DNA from: DASQPR01 sp963836785
GTDB taxonomy: Bacteria > Actinomycetota > Actinomycetes > Mycobacteriales > Micromonosporaceae
Length of the DNA stretch: 64,000 nt
Direction: 5' to 3'
Assembly: GCA_963836785.1 (NCBI GenBank)
Contig: CAWIKW010000009.1
Span: 1 to 64,000, forward strand
Below, in pieces: positions 1 through 8,364 of this stretch. Made by a program: the position numbers and the translations under genes. Numbering within the stretch: position 1 is the first letter of the stretch; each line of letters begins with the position of its first letter. The notes below the pieces were generated by a model. That model saw only the letters and a list, made by a program, of their open reading frames with translations. It did not search any database and was not told where the DNA came from.

Positions 1-284
1 ATGACAGTGCGTCGACGAGCAGTCGACTATGACCCTGCGCGACCGCAGCGACAGCTTCTACTAGATCCACTGTTAAGCGTCAGGTGGGACGGAAAGGTCA
101 AGCATCTGGTGGGACACGACAGAAAGCGACACGAAGGCGCGAACTTGGGATCAGACCGGGACCAGACAGTCCGACGGACGTCGTACTTCATTTGATCCGT
201 GACGATCTGGCTTCAGTTGACGCTTGACAAGATCGGCAAGCGAACCCGCGTGCGGAGGAACAGGCGCCTTCGGGCCGCCCATAG

Positions 285-1112
285 TCAGATTGCGCCGAGC
301 GTGGCGATGAGCTCGGTGACCTGGAAGGCTGTCGGGAAGTCCGGCGCCGCATAGAGCAACGTGCACCCGTCCTCACGTACCATTCCCGGCACCAGCAGCG
401 CGTGTTCCGTCATGTGCGGCCGGAAGACCTGCACTTCTAGCTGCACCGGGCCGTCGAAGCGCAGCGGCTGGACGGCCGCGCGTCCGGCCAGCGCCTCTGG
501 CACTTCGCGCTCAATCCTCTCGCATGCCTCGTCCGGATGTACCGACGCGGCCGCACGAGCACCCAATGCACGCTTGACCACCACGCACCGCATGCCCGGC
601 GCCACACTGGCCGCCTCTGCAGCCACGGTGTCATCGCCGCTGACCAGCACCGGCGGCACGCCGTGGTGTGCCGCGAGCGCCGCGTTCAGGCCGAGTTCGC
701 CAAGGGAACGGCCATTACAGCGCACGTCGGCGATGACACGACCGGAAATGGTGTGAGCCATGATCGATCGTGGCGTCCCGGCCTTGCCGTGATAGCCGAT
801 GAACAGCACGGCGTCGATGTCGCCCGCGAGCCCCGCCATCATCCCGTCGGGCTTGGGTGTGCCACGCAACAACTCGGCACCCCGGTCCAGCAGTTCGGGC
901 AGAAGGTTCCGGAACTGCGCGTGAGCCTCGGTTACCAGCACCTCGGCGTGTGCGTCATAGGCGTGGACGCCGCGGACGGCTGCGTTGGCCTCCGCCGTGA
1001 GCAGTTTGCGGTTGCGCTCGTATTCGCTGTGGCCGGGCTGGATGTCATCGGGGTGGACAACCCCAGCGATGCCCTCCATGTCGACCGAGACGAGCACCCG
1101 CATGTCAATCAC
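285..1112 (-). CDS. M55-family D-aminopeptidase (DppA-like)
   Basis: Zinc metallopeptidase of the DppA family, which releases N-terminal D-amino acids from short peptides and is often tied to recycling of wall-derived D-Ala peptides. The product is about 272-275 aa, the usual family length. The N-terminus carries the family hallmark SVDMEGIAG with the metal-binding D-x-E. Further on are EAHAQFRNLLPELL (normally a DSHG..RNL..E segment, so the first Asp is replaced by Glu here), the GYHGKAGT loop and VSGDDT. The start could be the GTG at 1112 or the ATG at 1103; a GGAAGGG lies just upstream. It stands alone next to an integrase remnant, so it may be cargo of an old element or the chromosomal flank. 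Family confident, substrate not known. Confidence 0.85.
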   Translation of the reverse strand: MIDMRVLVSVDMEGIAGVVHPDDIQPGHSEYERNRKLLTAEANAAVRGVHAYDAHAEVLVTEAHAQFRNLLPELLDRGAELLRGTPKPDGMMAGLAGDIDAVLFIGYHGKAGTPRSIMAHTISGRVIADVRCNGRSLGELGLNAALAAHHGVPPVLVSGDDTVAAEAASVAPGMRCVVVKRALGARAAASVHPDEACERIEREVPEALAGRAAVQPLRFDGPVQLEVQVFRPHMTEHALLVPGMVREDGCTLLYAAPDFPTAFQVTELIATLGAI

Positions 1113-1475
1113 ACGCCCTTCCAGAGCAGTCAGCCTGCCCGGTTGGAGACCGACGCAGCATCGTAGCCGGCCCGAGGTTCTCCTTGATCCTCTGGCGGCG
1201 AAATCATGGACTTGGAGAACGATGATCGTCTAGCCGGAGCTGCCGCGATTCATGCGACATCAATCCGTGACGATTCGACGACTGGAGGGGCTTCTGCTCA
1301 CCTGTCATCCGACGAACCGTTCCAGCATCAAGGCCAGGATCATTAGCGCGCGGCGCGGTGAGGGTCCGACCCTGATCGACGACATCGTCGAAATCATCCG
1401 CGAACACGGCCCAGGTGGCAGGGGCCGAAGACGGCGTCGTCCTGGAGTTGGTGTAGTTCCCGCAGCAGTCCCATA
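1113..1475. other. No recognisable gene; degenerate stretch before the integrase remnant
   Basis: Both strands have only short open frames with unconvincing composition. I see no protein family, RNA or repeat. Given the integrase fragment that follows, this is most simply read as decayed DNA of a former integrated element, but nothing in the sequence proves it. Confidence 0.4.
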
Positions 1476-1778
1476 GTGAACTGCAAGTCGGTTTCGCCTT
1501 CAATTGGAAGTAGCTGCGCAAGATTCGAGCCGCGCAACCTCGCACGTCACTTCTATAGCGTCCGGGACAAAGCCGGACTCGCTCACGTGCGCTTTCATGA
1601 TCTCCGGCACACGTGCCTGTCGCTCTTGCTAGCGCTCGGCACTCCCCCGCACATCGCCCAGGCAATCGCGGGCCATGCTCACGTTGATGTCACCATGTCG
1701 ATCTACGCCCACACCGCGATGGACGATCAGGCGGCAGCGCTCAAGAAGCTCGGCGAGGCATTCGGCCAAGCCGGTTGA
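1476..1778 (+). pseudogene. Tyrosine recombinase (integrase) C-terminal remnant
   Basis: Only the last third of a phage/AICE-type tyrosine integrase is left. From about residue 17 the frame reads EPRNLARHF, then the catalytic HDLRHT box (H-x-x-R), AGHAHVD (second His) and the tyrosine segment MSIYAHT, followed by the typical helical tail. The first active-site Arg and the whole N-terminal half are missing, and upstream frames are broken, so it cannot be active alone. It ends about 75 bp from the 3' end of tRNA-Val on the opposite strand, the usual spacing between an integrase gene and its tRNA attachment site. Confidence 0.8.
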
Positions 1779-1853
1779 TGTCAGAAATGGATGTCAGGCG
1801 CGCTCCGGCCTGTTTTCGATCAAGCAGGCCGGAGCCTATCGCCTGGTGGTGCC

Positions 1854-1928
1854 TGGTGGGCACGGCTGGTTTCGAACCAGCGACCCCCCGCTTGTAAGGC
1901 GGGTGCTCTCCCACTGAGCTACGCGCCC
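1854..1928 (-). tRNA. tRNA-Val (anticodon UAC)
   Basis: A full cloverleaf can be drawn on the minus strand: acceptor GGGCGCG/CGTGCCC, D-stem GCTC/GAGC, anticodon stem CCCGC/GCGGG with loop CTTACAA (anticodon TAC), a five-base variable loop, T-stem GCTGG/CCAGC with TTCGAAA, discriminator A and an encoded CCA (75 nt in all). The adjoining integrase fragment suggests its 3' end served as an integration site. Confidence 0.96.
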
Positions 1929-2049
1929 GGGTCGGCGACCCGACATCGGGCCGCCGAACTCGGTATGGGTGCCGCTCGCGTCTACGAAGCAAACCGTCGC
2001 GGCGTCAGCAACCGTACCAATATCGGCTCGTGAAAGCAGAATGCCGCCA

Positions 2050-2114
2050 GACGCCGGCGGGCCTATACCGTGACACCGGCGGGCTAGACCGCGACGTCGG
2101 CGGGGCTAGACCGC
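2050..2114. repeat. Three tandem 21-22 bp units overlapping the ahpE stop codon
   Basis: The units start at 2050, 2072 and 2093 and share the core CCGGCGGGCTAGACCGC with minor changes. The last unit contains the final codons and stop (TAG on the minus strand, 2106-2108) of ahpE, so the array looks like repeated duplication of the gene's 3' end. No U-tract terminator is visible. Confidence 0.75.
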
Positions 2115-2564
2115 CGCGAGCGCCTTCCGCCAGCCGTTCTGGTCGCGCGCCTCACCGGGCTGGTTCATCTCGGCGAACCGTACGATGCCCTCCCGGTCGA
2201 TCAAGAAGGTGCCGCGAAGGGCGAAGCCGCGATCCTCGTTGAACACGCCGTAGGCCCGCGCGACCTCGCCATGCGGCCAGAAGTCGGACAGCTGCCGGAA
2301 CTGGTAGCCCTGTTGGGTCGCCCACGCCTTGTGCGCGTACGGCGCGTCGACGCTGATCGCGAGCAGCTCGGCGTCGTCGTTGACGAAGTCGCCGATGTTG
2401 TCCCGGATCTCGCACAGTTCGCCGTTGCAGACGCCACTGAACGCGAACGGATAGAAGACGAGCAGCACGTTCTTCTCGCCACGGAAGTCGGACAAGGTGA
2501 CGTCCTGGTTGTTCTCGTCCTTGAGCGTGAAATCGGGCGCCACAGCGCCCACCGCGATCGGCAT
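2106..2564 (-). CDS. ahpE: Peroxiredoxin, AhpE type
   Basis: One-cysteine-type thiol peroxidase that reduces peroxides in the cytosol. The thioredoxin fold shows the APDFTL start, the FYPFAFSGVC box with the peroxidatic Cys in the P-x-x-x-S-x-x-C context, and the conserved GTFLID strand. A second Cys lies five residues after the first; the partner reductant cannot be told. I prefer the ATG at 2564, because GGAG sits six bases upstream and gives a 152-aa protein close to the mycobacterial AhpE length; an in-frame ATG at 2576 lacks a ribosome site. DUF3052 lies upstream in the same direction, as for Rv2238c/Rv2239c in M. tuberculosis. Confidence 0.92.
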   Translation of the reverse strand: MPIAVGAVAPDFTLKDENNQDVTLSDFRGEKNVLLVFYPFAFSGVCNGELCEIRDNIGDFVNDDAELLAISVDAPYAHKAWATQQGYQFRQLSDFWPHGEVARAYGVFNEDRGFALRGTFLIDREGIVRFAEMNQPGEARDQNGWRKALAAV

Positions 2565-2640
2565 CAAGTGCTCCATCTAACGCAGGGGTGACGATTCAAT
2601 GTCAGCATGCCACGGCCGCGGCGAACGGCCCACGTCGGGC

Positions 2641-2720
2641 GCGCACGCGACAAACAGCGCACGCGACAAACAGCGCAGGCGACAAACAGCGCAGCCGACA
2701 AACAGCGCAGCCGACAAAGA
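2641..2720. repeat. Five perfect-length 16-bp tandem repeats
   Basis: Five consecutive 16-bp units with consensus GCGCAsGCGACAAACA fill exactly 80 bp; units differ at only one or two positions. Decayed copies seem to continue to about 2760. The array lies between the end of the DUF3052 gene and the start of ahpE, so it could sit in the ahpE leader. Its function is unknown. Confidence 0.9.
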
Positions 2721-2856
2721 AGGGCCCACGACGAACAGGGCTGCTACAAACAAGGCGCCCATCGATCGGGCAGCGCCAAGGCAGCGGCAACATGAGCTGG
2801 GCAGGCAAAAACCAACGCGACCGCGACTCGCGGCCGGCGTGACGGCAGAGGAGAAC

Positions 2857-3294
2857 TCAGCGCTTCCCGCGCGCCGCCTTCGGCGCCACAAGTCGGGCGG
2901 CGCTCCAGTCGACTCCGGCGCTGATCGTTGACGTCTGGGCAAGCCCAGCGGTCGGCGCTGATTCGGTGATGTCACTCGGCTCGACGTGTCCGTCGCGGCC
3001 GGCCTTCGGCGTCAGCAACCAGATGACTCCGTTGTCGGCCAGCGGGCCGAGTGCGTCGACGAGCATGTCCACCAGGTCGCCGTCTTCGTCGCGCCACCAC
3101 AGCAGCACCACGTCGACGACCTCGTCGGTGTCCTCGTCAACCAGCTCCCCAACCCGGTCGATCAGGGCGTCGCGGAGATCCTCGTCGACATCGTCGTCGT
3201 AGCCCATCTCCATAACGACCATCCCCGGTTCAATGCCGAACCGGTCCGCCAGGCTGCGTACGCCATCAGCGGCCTGACCAGCGGTCGCGCTCAC
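2857..3294 (-). CDS. DUF3052 domain protein
   Basis: Small acidic cytosolic protein of about 145 aa found across actinobacteria beside ahpE/aceE (Rv2239c-like). Its role is not established. Visible features are an N-terminal SLADRFGIEPGMVVMEMGYD segment, a strongly acidic stretch (DDDVDEDLRD) and the VVLLWWRDEDGDLVDMLVDALG core. The frame is open further upstream, but the GTG at 3294 has an excellent GAGGAGG nine bases before it and gives the expected N-terminus. The C-terminal tail is basic (KAARGKR). Confidence 0.88.
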   Translation of the reverse strand: MSATAGQAADGVRSLADRFGIEPGMVVMEMGYDDDVDEDLRDALIDRVGELVDEDTDEVVDVVLLWWRDEDGDLVDMLVDALGPLADNGVIWLLTPKAGRDGHVEPSDITESAPTAGLAQTSTISAGVDWSAARLVAPKAARGKR

Positions 3295-3414
3295 TGTCTG
3301 ATGCCTCCTCTTCGGTTGCGGCGCCCCTGCGACGCCATATCGGGTAGTCCACACAGTTGCTGTCCGGTGTGCAAGAGGCCCACCGTAACCGAGCCTAAAA
3401 GAGAACGGTACGTC

Positions 3415-5778
3415 TCACCTCCCGAGCAGCCCACGAGCACCCTCGATGATCGTCTCCGGCGAGATCAGCACGTGCTGGGCAGCCGGACCAAGCGGGACGA
3501 ACGTGTCGATACTGGCCACCCGGCGCGCGACGCCGACGAACCCCGCGTCGACGAGCGCGGACAGCACACCCTCGCCCACTCCCCCGGACCGGCGCGTCTC
3601 GTCGGCGATCAGCACCCGCCCGGTCGCGGCGGCCTCTTCGATGATGTCGGCGACCGGCAGCGGCGCGAGCCAGCGAAGATCGACAACGCGGCTGCCGATC
3701 CCCTCGCCGGCCAGTACGTCGGCGGCTCGCAGCGACATCCGTACACCGTTGCCGAACGTGATGATCGTCAGGTCCTCACCGGAGCCGACCACGTCGACCC
3801 GCGCGCGCCCGATCGGCGCGTGCGCCGCCGCCCAGTCCGCGGGCGCCGGGTAGTTCGCGAGCCATCCTCGGTCGCCGTCCGCGAGCAGGTCACGCGTGTG
3901 ATAGAGCGCAATCGGCTCCAGGTACGCGCAGACGCTGCCGTCCGTGATCGCCGCGGCGAGGCACGTGCGCAGCAGGGCCGCGGCGTCGTCCGGGCGGGTG
4001 GGACAGGCGACAACCAATCCGGGTACGTCCCGCAGCACGCCGACCGCGTTGTCGTTGTGGAAATGGCCGCCGAACCCCTGCTGGTAAGCCAGCCCGGCCA
4101 CCCGGACGACAAGCGGATTCCGGTACGCGCCCGAGGAGAAGTACTGCATGGTTGCCGCCTCGCCACGCAACTGATCCTCGGCCGTGTGCAGGTAAGCCAG
4201 ATATTGGATCTCGGGAATCGGCAGCACGCCGGCCAGGCCGGCACCGAGCGCGAGCCCGAGGATCGAGGTCTCGTCGAGCAGCGTGTCGAAGACGCGATCA
4301 TCGCCGAAACGGTCGCGGAGGCCCTTGGTGACGCCGTATACGCCGCCCTTCGCCGCGACGTCCTCACCGAACAGGATCGCTTGCGGCCAGGCCAACAACG
4401 CGTCGGTGAGCGTCGCGTTGATCGCCTGGGCGAGCGTGAGCGGCCCGGCGTGCTCGGGCAGGCGGCCACCGAACGCGGACGCGCGCGCATCCGCCGCACT
4501 CGTTACCGCTTCTGCGGCCGCCTCGATCGTCTGGGCGACCCGGGCCGACCGCCGCGGCGCCAGCGGAGCGATCACCTCGGCCGCGGTCGCGAGCTTCGGC
4601 TCGCCAAGGACTTCCTCCGCGAGCGTACGGACCTGCCAGCCGATCTCGTCATACCGAGCCAGGACCCCGGCCGCGTCCACCACGCCCGCCTCGACGAGCA
4701 GCTGAGCACTGCGCACCAACGGATCGCGCTGCGCGTCCTTGGCGATCTCGGCACTGGTCCGGTAGGCCACCTCGGCGTCGGCACCCGCGTGTCCCATCAG
4801 CCGTACGGTCGCGAGGTGCAGTACGGCCGGCCGCCGATTCTCCCGCACCCAACCGGCCGCCGTCGTTGCCGCCTCGTACGTCTCCACGAGGTCGCACCCG
4901 TCGGCGGCGAGGTAATGCAGACCGGGCCGGGACCGCAGGACGTCGGCGACCCAACCGTCGGGCGACCGTACGCTCACGCCGAGCCCGTTGTCCTCGCACA
5001 CGAAGAGCACCGGCATGTCGATCCCGCGATAGGTGGCCCAACCGGCGGCGTTCAACGCGGCGGTGGCGGCGGCCTGGTTCACCGACGCATCACCGAACGA
5101 GCAGATCGCCACGGCGTCGGCCGGCCACCCACCGGACGTCCACTCGGCCTCGATCGCATCGCCGTACTGTGGCGCGTTCGCCTCGGTTGCCCGGCGCGAG
5201 ATCGCGAAGCCGACACCGACCGCACGCGGCAAATGCGACGCGATCGTCGATGTCGTCGGGATGACGGCCAGGTCGGCGTGGCCGAAGACCTTGTGGCGGC
5301 CGCCGGCGATCGGCTCGCGGGCGGAGGCGACAAGTCCGCGCAACACGTCCCGGAGTGCGTCGGCCGCGTCCCGGCCGGACTGCGCGGCCCGTACGAGGTA
5401 GAACGCGCCGGAGCGGTAGTGGAGCAAGGCGGGATCGGTGGACCGCAACGCGCCGGCCACCGCCGCGTTGCCCTCGTGCCCGGACGAGCCGATCGTGTAG
5501 TAGCCCTCATTGAAACTGCGCAGCCACCGGGCCGCGAGGTCGAGATGCCGGCTCGCGATCTGCGCCTCGAACAGAGTCAGCGCCTCGCCGCAGGTCAGCC
5601 GTGCGCCGGCGCGGAGTGGCTCGCCAGCACCGCGAACGGGCGCGGCGGGCCAAGCGTCCGCGCCGGCGTTGTGGCCGACCGGCGCCGGCTCGGCGACTGG
5701 CCACGATCCGGCGGCCGGCCCGGTGAATTCCGCGACCGCACCCCGGAACCGCTCGTCCAGGTCCCCAGGCGTCGTCAC
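3415..5778 (-). CDS. Fused alpha/beta E1 of a 2-oxoacid dehydrogenase
   Basis: Thiamine-diphosphate enzyme with the alpha-type and beta-type E1 subunits of branched-chain/acetoin-type 2-oxoacid dehydrogenases in one chain (about 787 aa). The alpha half has HYRSGAFYLVR and the TPP/Mg motif GDASVNQ..N near residue 227, followed by CEDNGLGVS. The beta half starts near residue 444 with LTLAQAINATL and GEDVAAKGGVYGVT and ends in the transketolase C-terminal domain. No E2 or E3 gene is adjacent, so its complex and substrate are unknown. The frame is open to 5925; the GTG at 5778 is my guess from where conserved sequence begins, and no clear ribosome site decides it. It follows the S9 peptidase gene on the same strand. 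Confidence 0.85.
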   Translation of the reverse strand: MTTPGDLDERFRGAVAEFTGPAAGSWPVAEPAPVGHNAGADAWPAAPVRGAGEPLRAGARLTCGEALTLFEAQIASRHLDLAARWLRSFNEGYYTIGSSGHEGNAAVAGALRSTDPALLHYRSGAFYLVRAAQSGRDAADALRDVLRGLVASAREPIAGGRHKVFGHADLAVIPTTSTIASHLPRAVGVGFAISRRATEANAPQYGDAIEAEWTSGGWPADAVAICSFGDASVNQAAATAALNAAGWATYRGIDMPVLFVCEDNGLGVSVRSPDGWVADVLRSRPGLHYLAADGCDLVETYEAATTAAGWVRENRRPAVLHLATVRLMGHAGADAEVAYRTSAEIAKDAQRDPLVRSAQLLVEAGVVDAAGVLARYDEIGWQVRTLAEEVLGEPKLATAAEVIAPLAPRRSARVAQTIEAAAEAVTSAADARASAFGGRLPEHAGPLTLAQAINATLTDALLAWPQAILFGEDVAAKGGVYGVTKGLRDRFGDDRVFDTLLDETSILGLALGAGLAGVLPIPEIQYLAYLHTAEDQLRGEAATMQYFSSGAYRNPLVVRVAGLAYQQGFGGHFHNDNAVGVLRDVPGLVVACPTRPDDAAALLRTCLAAAITDGSVCAYLEPIALYHTRDLLADGDRGWLANYPAPADWAAAHAPIGRARVDVVGSGEDLTIITFGNGVRMSLRAADVLAGEGIGSRVVDLRWLAPLPVADIIEEAAATGRVLIADETRRSGGVGEGVLSALVDAGFVGVARRVASIDTFVPLGPAAQHVLISPETIIEGARGLLGR

Positions 5779-5993
5779 CGAAACAGCATTGCGCACTTCG
5801 GCGGCCGTCGGCCAGCCGTACCCGCGAATTGTTTTGCGTTGAGTGACGCAGTCGACGCGGACAGCGACCGGCGCCGACCGGCCGAGCCGATGCACACGAC
5901 TCGACCTGGCGTGACGCCGCGGCACGGCGAACGCGCCGCTGAGAAATCACCGCACCCGAACACGCGCGCGGCGAGGGACCGATGTGGACGACG

Positions 5994-6031
5994 CGACGGC
6001 GCGACCGGCCGCGAGCCGGCCGCGACCGTCG
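5994..6031 (-). terminator. Probable terminator hairpin after the S9 peptidase gene
   Basis: A GC-rich imperfect inverted repeat (CGACGG..CCGGC / GCCGG..CCGTCG) lies five bases past the stop of the minus-strand peptidase gene. There is no U-run, which is common in high-GC actinomycetes. It would separate the peptidase from the downstream E1 gene. Confidence 0.5.
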
Positions 6032-6035
6032 TAGA

Positions 6036-7880
6036 TCAATGCGCCGGCACCGCCGCCAACTGCTCGCCGAGGAATTCGAACGCGGCCGGATAGGCGTCGA
6101 GCCGATTGGTTCGCTTCGCCAGCCCATGCCCCTCGTCGCCGTAGATCCGCAGCTCGCACGGTATGCCCTTGGCCGTAAGGGCAGCGTGCAGCTGCTTGGC
6201 CTCGCCGACTGGTACGCGCGGGTCATTGGCGCCGTGGATGACGAACAACGGCGCGCGCATGTCGTCGATTCGAGTCAGCGGCGATGCCGAGGTGAGGAAG
6301 TCCCGGTCGCGATCGAGGCTTCCGTATTCGCGTTCCCGCGGCGCGCGGCGATAGGGCGACGTGTTCTCCAGGAACGTCACGAGCGAGGAGATGCCGACGA
6401 TGTCGACGCCGGCCGCCCACAGCTCGGGCTGGAACGCGAGGCCGGCGAGAACCATGTAGCCGCCGTAGGAGCCGCCCCACAGCGCCGAGCGGGACGGATC
6501 GAGCCCGAGCTCGGGCAGGTACGCGTGGATCGCGGCCAGGTCAGCGACCGAGTTGAGCCGCAGGCGTACGTCGTCGAGCGAATACCACCGCTTGCCGTAG
6601 CCGACGGAGCCACGCACGTTCGGCACCAGCACCGTGTGGCCGGCGAGGGCGAGCCCGCTGATGATCGGGCTGAAGATCCGCTTGGATTGGCCCTCCGGAC
6701 CGCCGTGGATGTTCAGCACCGACGATCCGGCCAGCCCGTTCTCGCTGCCTGCGGCCGCGTAGACGAAACACGGAATCTCCTCGCCGTCGGGGGTCGGGAT
6801 CCGGATGCTGCGCGGCTCGGCGAGAGCGAATCCGGCGATCGGGGCGGCGGACCGCGTCAGCGCCGTCACCTCGCCGCTCGCGACGTCCAGGAACAGCACG
6901 TCGCCCGGCACGGTGACTCCGGAGAACGACAGCGCGACCGTACGGCCGTCGGGCGACCAGTGCGGTGCCGGCAGCGGGTGCCCCTCGACACAGCCGACGG
7001 TGGGCAACGCGACGTCGCGACGGTGGACGCCGGACGCGTCGTGCAGCGCGACGCGCGACTCGCCGTCGACGTTCGTCACGACGATGAGGCCGGAGCCGTC
7101 CGGTGCGAGCCAGCCGGTCACGTCGTACGCCTCGTCGGTGACGAGCCAGGACCAGACGCCGCTGGCGAGGTCGTACCGCGCGAGACCGGTCAGGTCGCGG
7201 TCTCGATCTGTCGTCACGAGCAGGGCGTCTCCGCTCGGCGTGAAGTGCATCTCGCCGTACTGGGCGTGCTCGTCGGCACCGGTGATCGCCGAGACACGGT
7301 CGGCACCGGCCGGCTTGGTCAGATCGACGAGCAAGATCTGGTCGGAGTTGGCCTGATGGCTACTCAGCATGACGGCCACCGACCGGCCGTCACGCGACAT
7401 CGCCGCGCCCCGGACGGCACCGCCTTCGTCGAACACGACCGTCTCGTCGCCGGTCGTCAGATCGCGGATGATCACGTCGAAGTCGACGCTGTTCCGCCGG
7501 TTCGTCAGGTAGCACAGACGCTCCGCGCTCACGTCGGCCACGTTGTGGATGAAGCGTGGATCATGCACCAACGGTTCGAGATCGTCGAGTCCGACGGGCG
7601 CATCGGCGGCCGATCGTGCGTCCAGTGGCAGCCGCGAGATCTGCGCGCGCTCGTTGCCGCCGTCGTCGTGACTGACCAGGACCGCGCGGGCTCCGGGCAG
7701 GTATCGACCGCTGCAGGCGCCCGGAAGGGCGGTCAGCGCCGTGATGTCGCCATCGGCCGAGATCTCGATTATCTGCATCGATCCGGACTCATCCGTCCCG
7801 GCGAGGACACGTCCGTCCGAATCGACATCCATCGCACGGAACACCGGTATCGTCAGCATCGTCGCTACGTCGAATGTCAT
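6036..7880 (-). CDS. S9 prolyl-oligopeptidase family serine peptidase
   Basis: Cytosolic alpha/beta-hydrolase peptidase of about 614 aa with an N-terminal beta-propeller and a C-terminal catalytic domain. The propeller half shows repeated SPDGR/DGRSVAV-type blades. The catalytic Ser is in GGSYGG (about residue 471), Asp in HGANDPRVP (about 552) and His in DEGHGL (about 583), all in order and spacing expected for acylaminoacyl- or dipeptidyl-peptidases. The frame is open to 8102, but the segment beyond 7880 is arginine-rich non-conserved sequence, so the ATG at 7880 is chosen. A second, unrelated S9 peptidase lies at 52955-54943. Substrate unknown. Confidence 0.9.
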   Translation of the reverse strand: MTFDVATMLTIPVFRAMDVDSDGRVLAGTDESGSMQIIEISADGDITALTALPGACSGRYLPGARAVLVSHDDGGNERAQISRLPLDARSAADAPVGLDDLEPLVHDPRFIHNVADVSAERLCYLTNRRNSVDFDVIIRDLTTGDETVVFDEGGAVRGAAMSRDGRSVAVMLSSHQANSDQILLVDLTKPAGADRVSAITGADEHAQYGEMHFTPSGDALLVTTDRDRDLTGLARYDLASGVWSWLVTDEAYDVTGWLAPDGSGLIVVTNVDGESRVALHDASGVHRRDVALPTVGCVEGHPLPAPHWSPDGRTVALSFSGVTVPGDVLFLDVASGEVTALTRSAAPIAGFALAEPRSIRIPTPDGEEIPCFVYAAAGSENGLAGSSVLNIHGGPEGQSKRIFSPIISGLALAGHTVLVPNVRGSVGYGKRWYSLDDVRLRLNSVADLAAIHAYLPELGLDPSRSALWGGSYGGYMVLAGLAFQPELWAAGVDIVGISSLVTFLENTSPYRRAPREREYGSLDRDRDFLTSASPLTRIDDMRAPLFVIHGANDPRVPVGEAKQLHAALTAKGIPCELRIYGDEGHGLAKRTNRLDAYPAAFEFLGEQLAAVPAH

Positions 7881-8185
7881 GCCGGAGACACTCTCATACG
7901 AAATTCGACGGGCCACGGACGCCTCAGCCAGCCGCCAGCGCCCGCGGCAACCTTGTTGCGCTTGACAACATATCCGCCGACCCACCCGCCTGAATTGATC
8001 GGCGGCCATCGATCGCGGAGTTTGATGGCTTTTCCCCGGGTACGGCAGCATCTGGCGTACATATATGCCCAGGTCATGCGAGTATGACTCACAAATGCGC
8101 AACGCAAGGTAGTGATGACCGGTACAGAAAGTGAGTGACGCATATCATGTCGATGTGGTTCGCGTTACGAAATTGTTACTGGCGT

Positions 8186-8256
8186 CAACAAACTTGGCGC
8201 GAAGATCTATTGTCCAGTGATGTTTGTCCGTAATACGTTGCCGGACACAACAAACT
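8186..8256. promoter_or_regulatory. Candidate ROK operator region upstream of xylF
   Basis: The 260-bp gap before the importer contains two copies of CAACAAACT (8186-8194 and 8248-8256) and an inverted repeat TGTCCG-N11-CGGACA (8225-8247) flanked by GTTTGT and ACAAAC. Xylose-type ROK repressors often bind sites rich in TTTGTTT/AAACAAA, so this is a plausible site for the ROK protein at 11735. This is inference from pattern only. Confidence 0.45.
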
Positions 8257-8364
8257 GTTTTCACCTTCGTCTCAATGGACGCGCCAGTCGCACGCACCCA
8301 CCCACCCGCACCTCGGCCGGATCCACCGGACCGGCCGGCTCCCAACCAGGAAAGGACCCATGCC

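Noticed and set aside
1..195. 64-codon plus-strand ORF at the window start
   Set aside because: No family, no ribosome site visible, and an Arg-rich shadow-like composition.
1252..1476. 74-codon ORF before the integrase fragment
   Set aside because: No recognisable integrase N-terminal or other domain; the end is an Arg/Gly run.
2986..8087. Very long plus-strand open frames (2986-6093 and 5982-8087)
   Set aside because: They lie opposite the E1 and S9 genes, are Arg/Asp/Val-rich without domains, and reflect high-GC third positions of the true genes.
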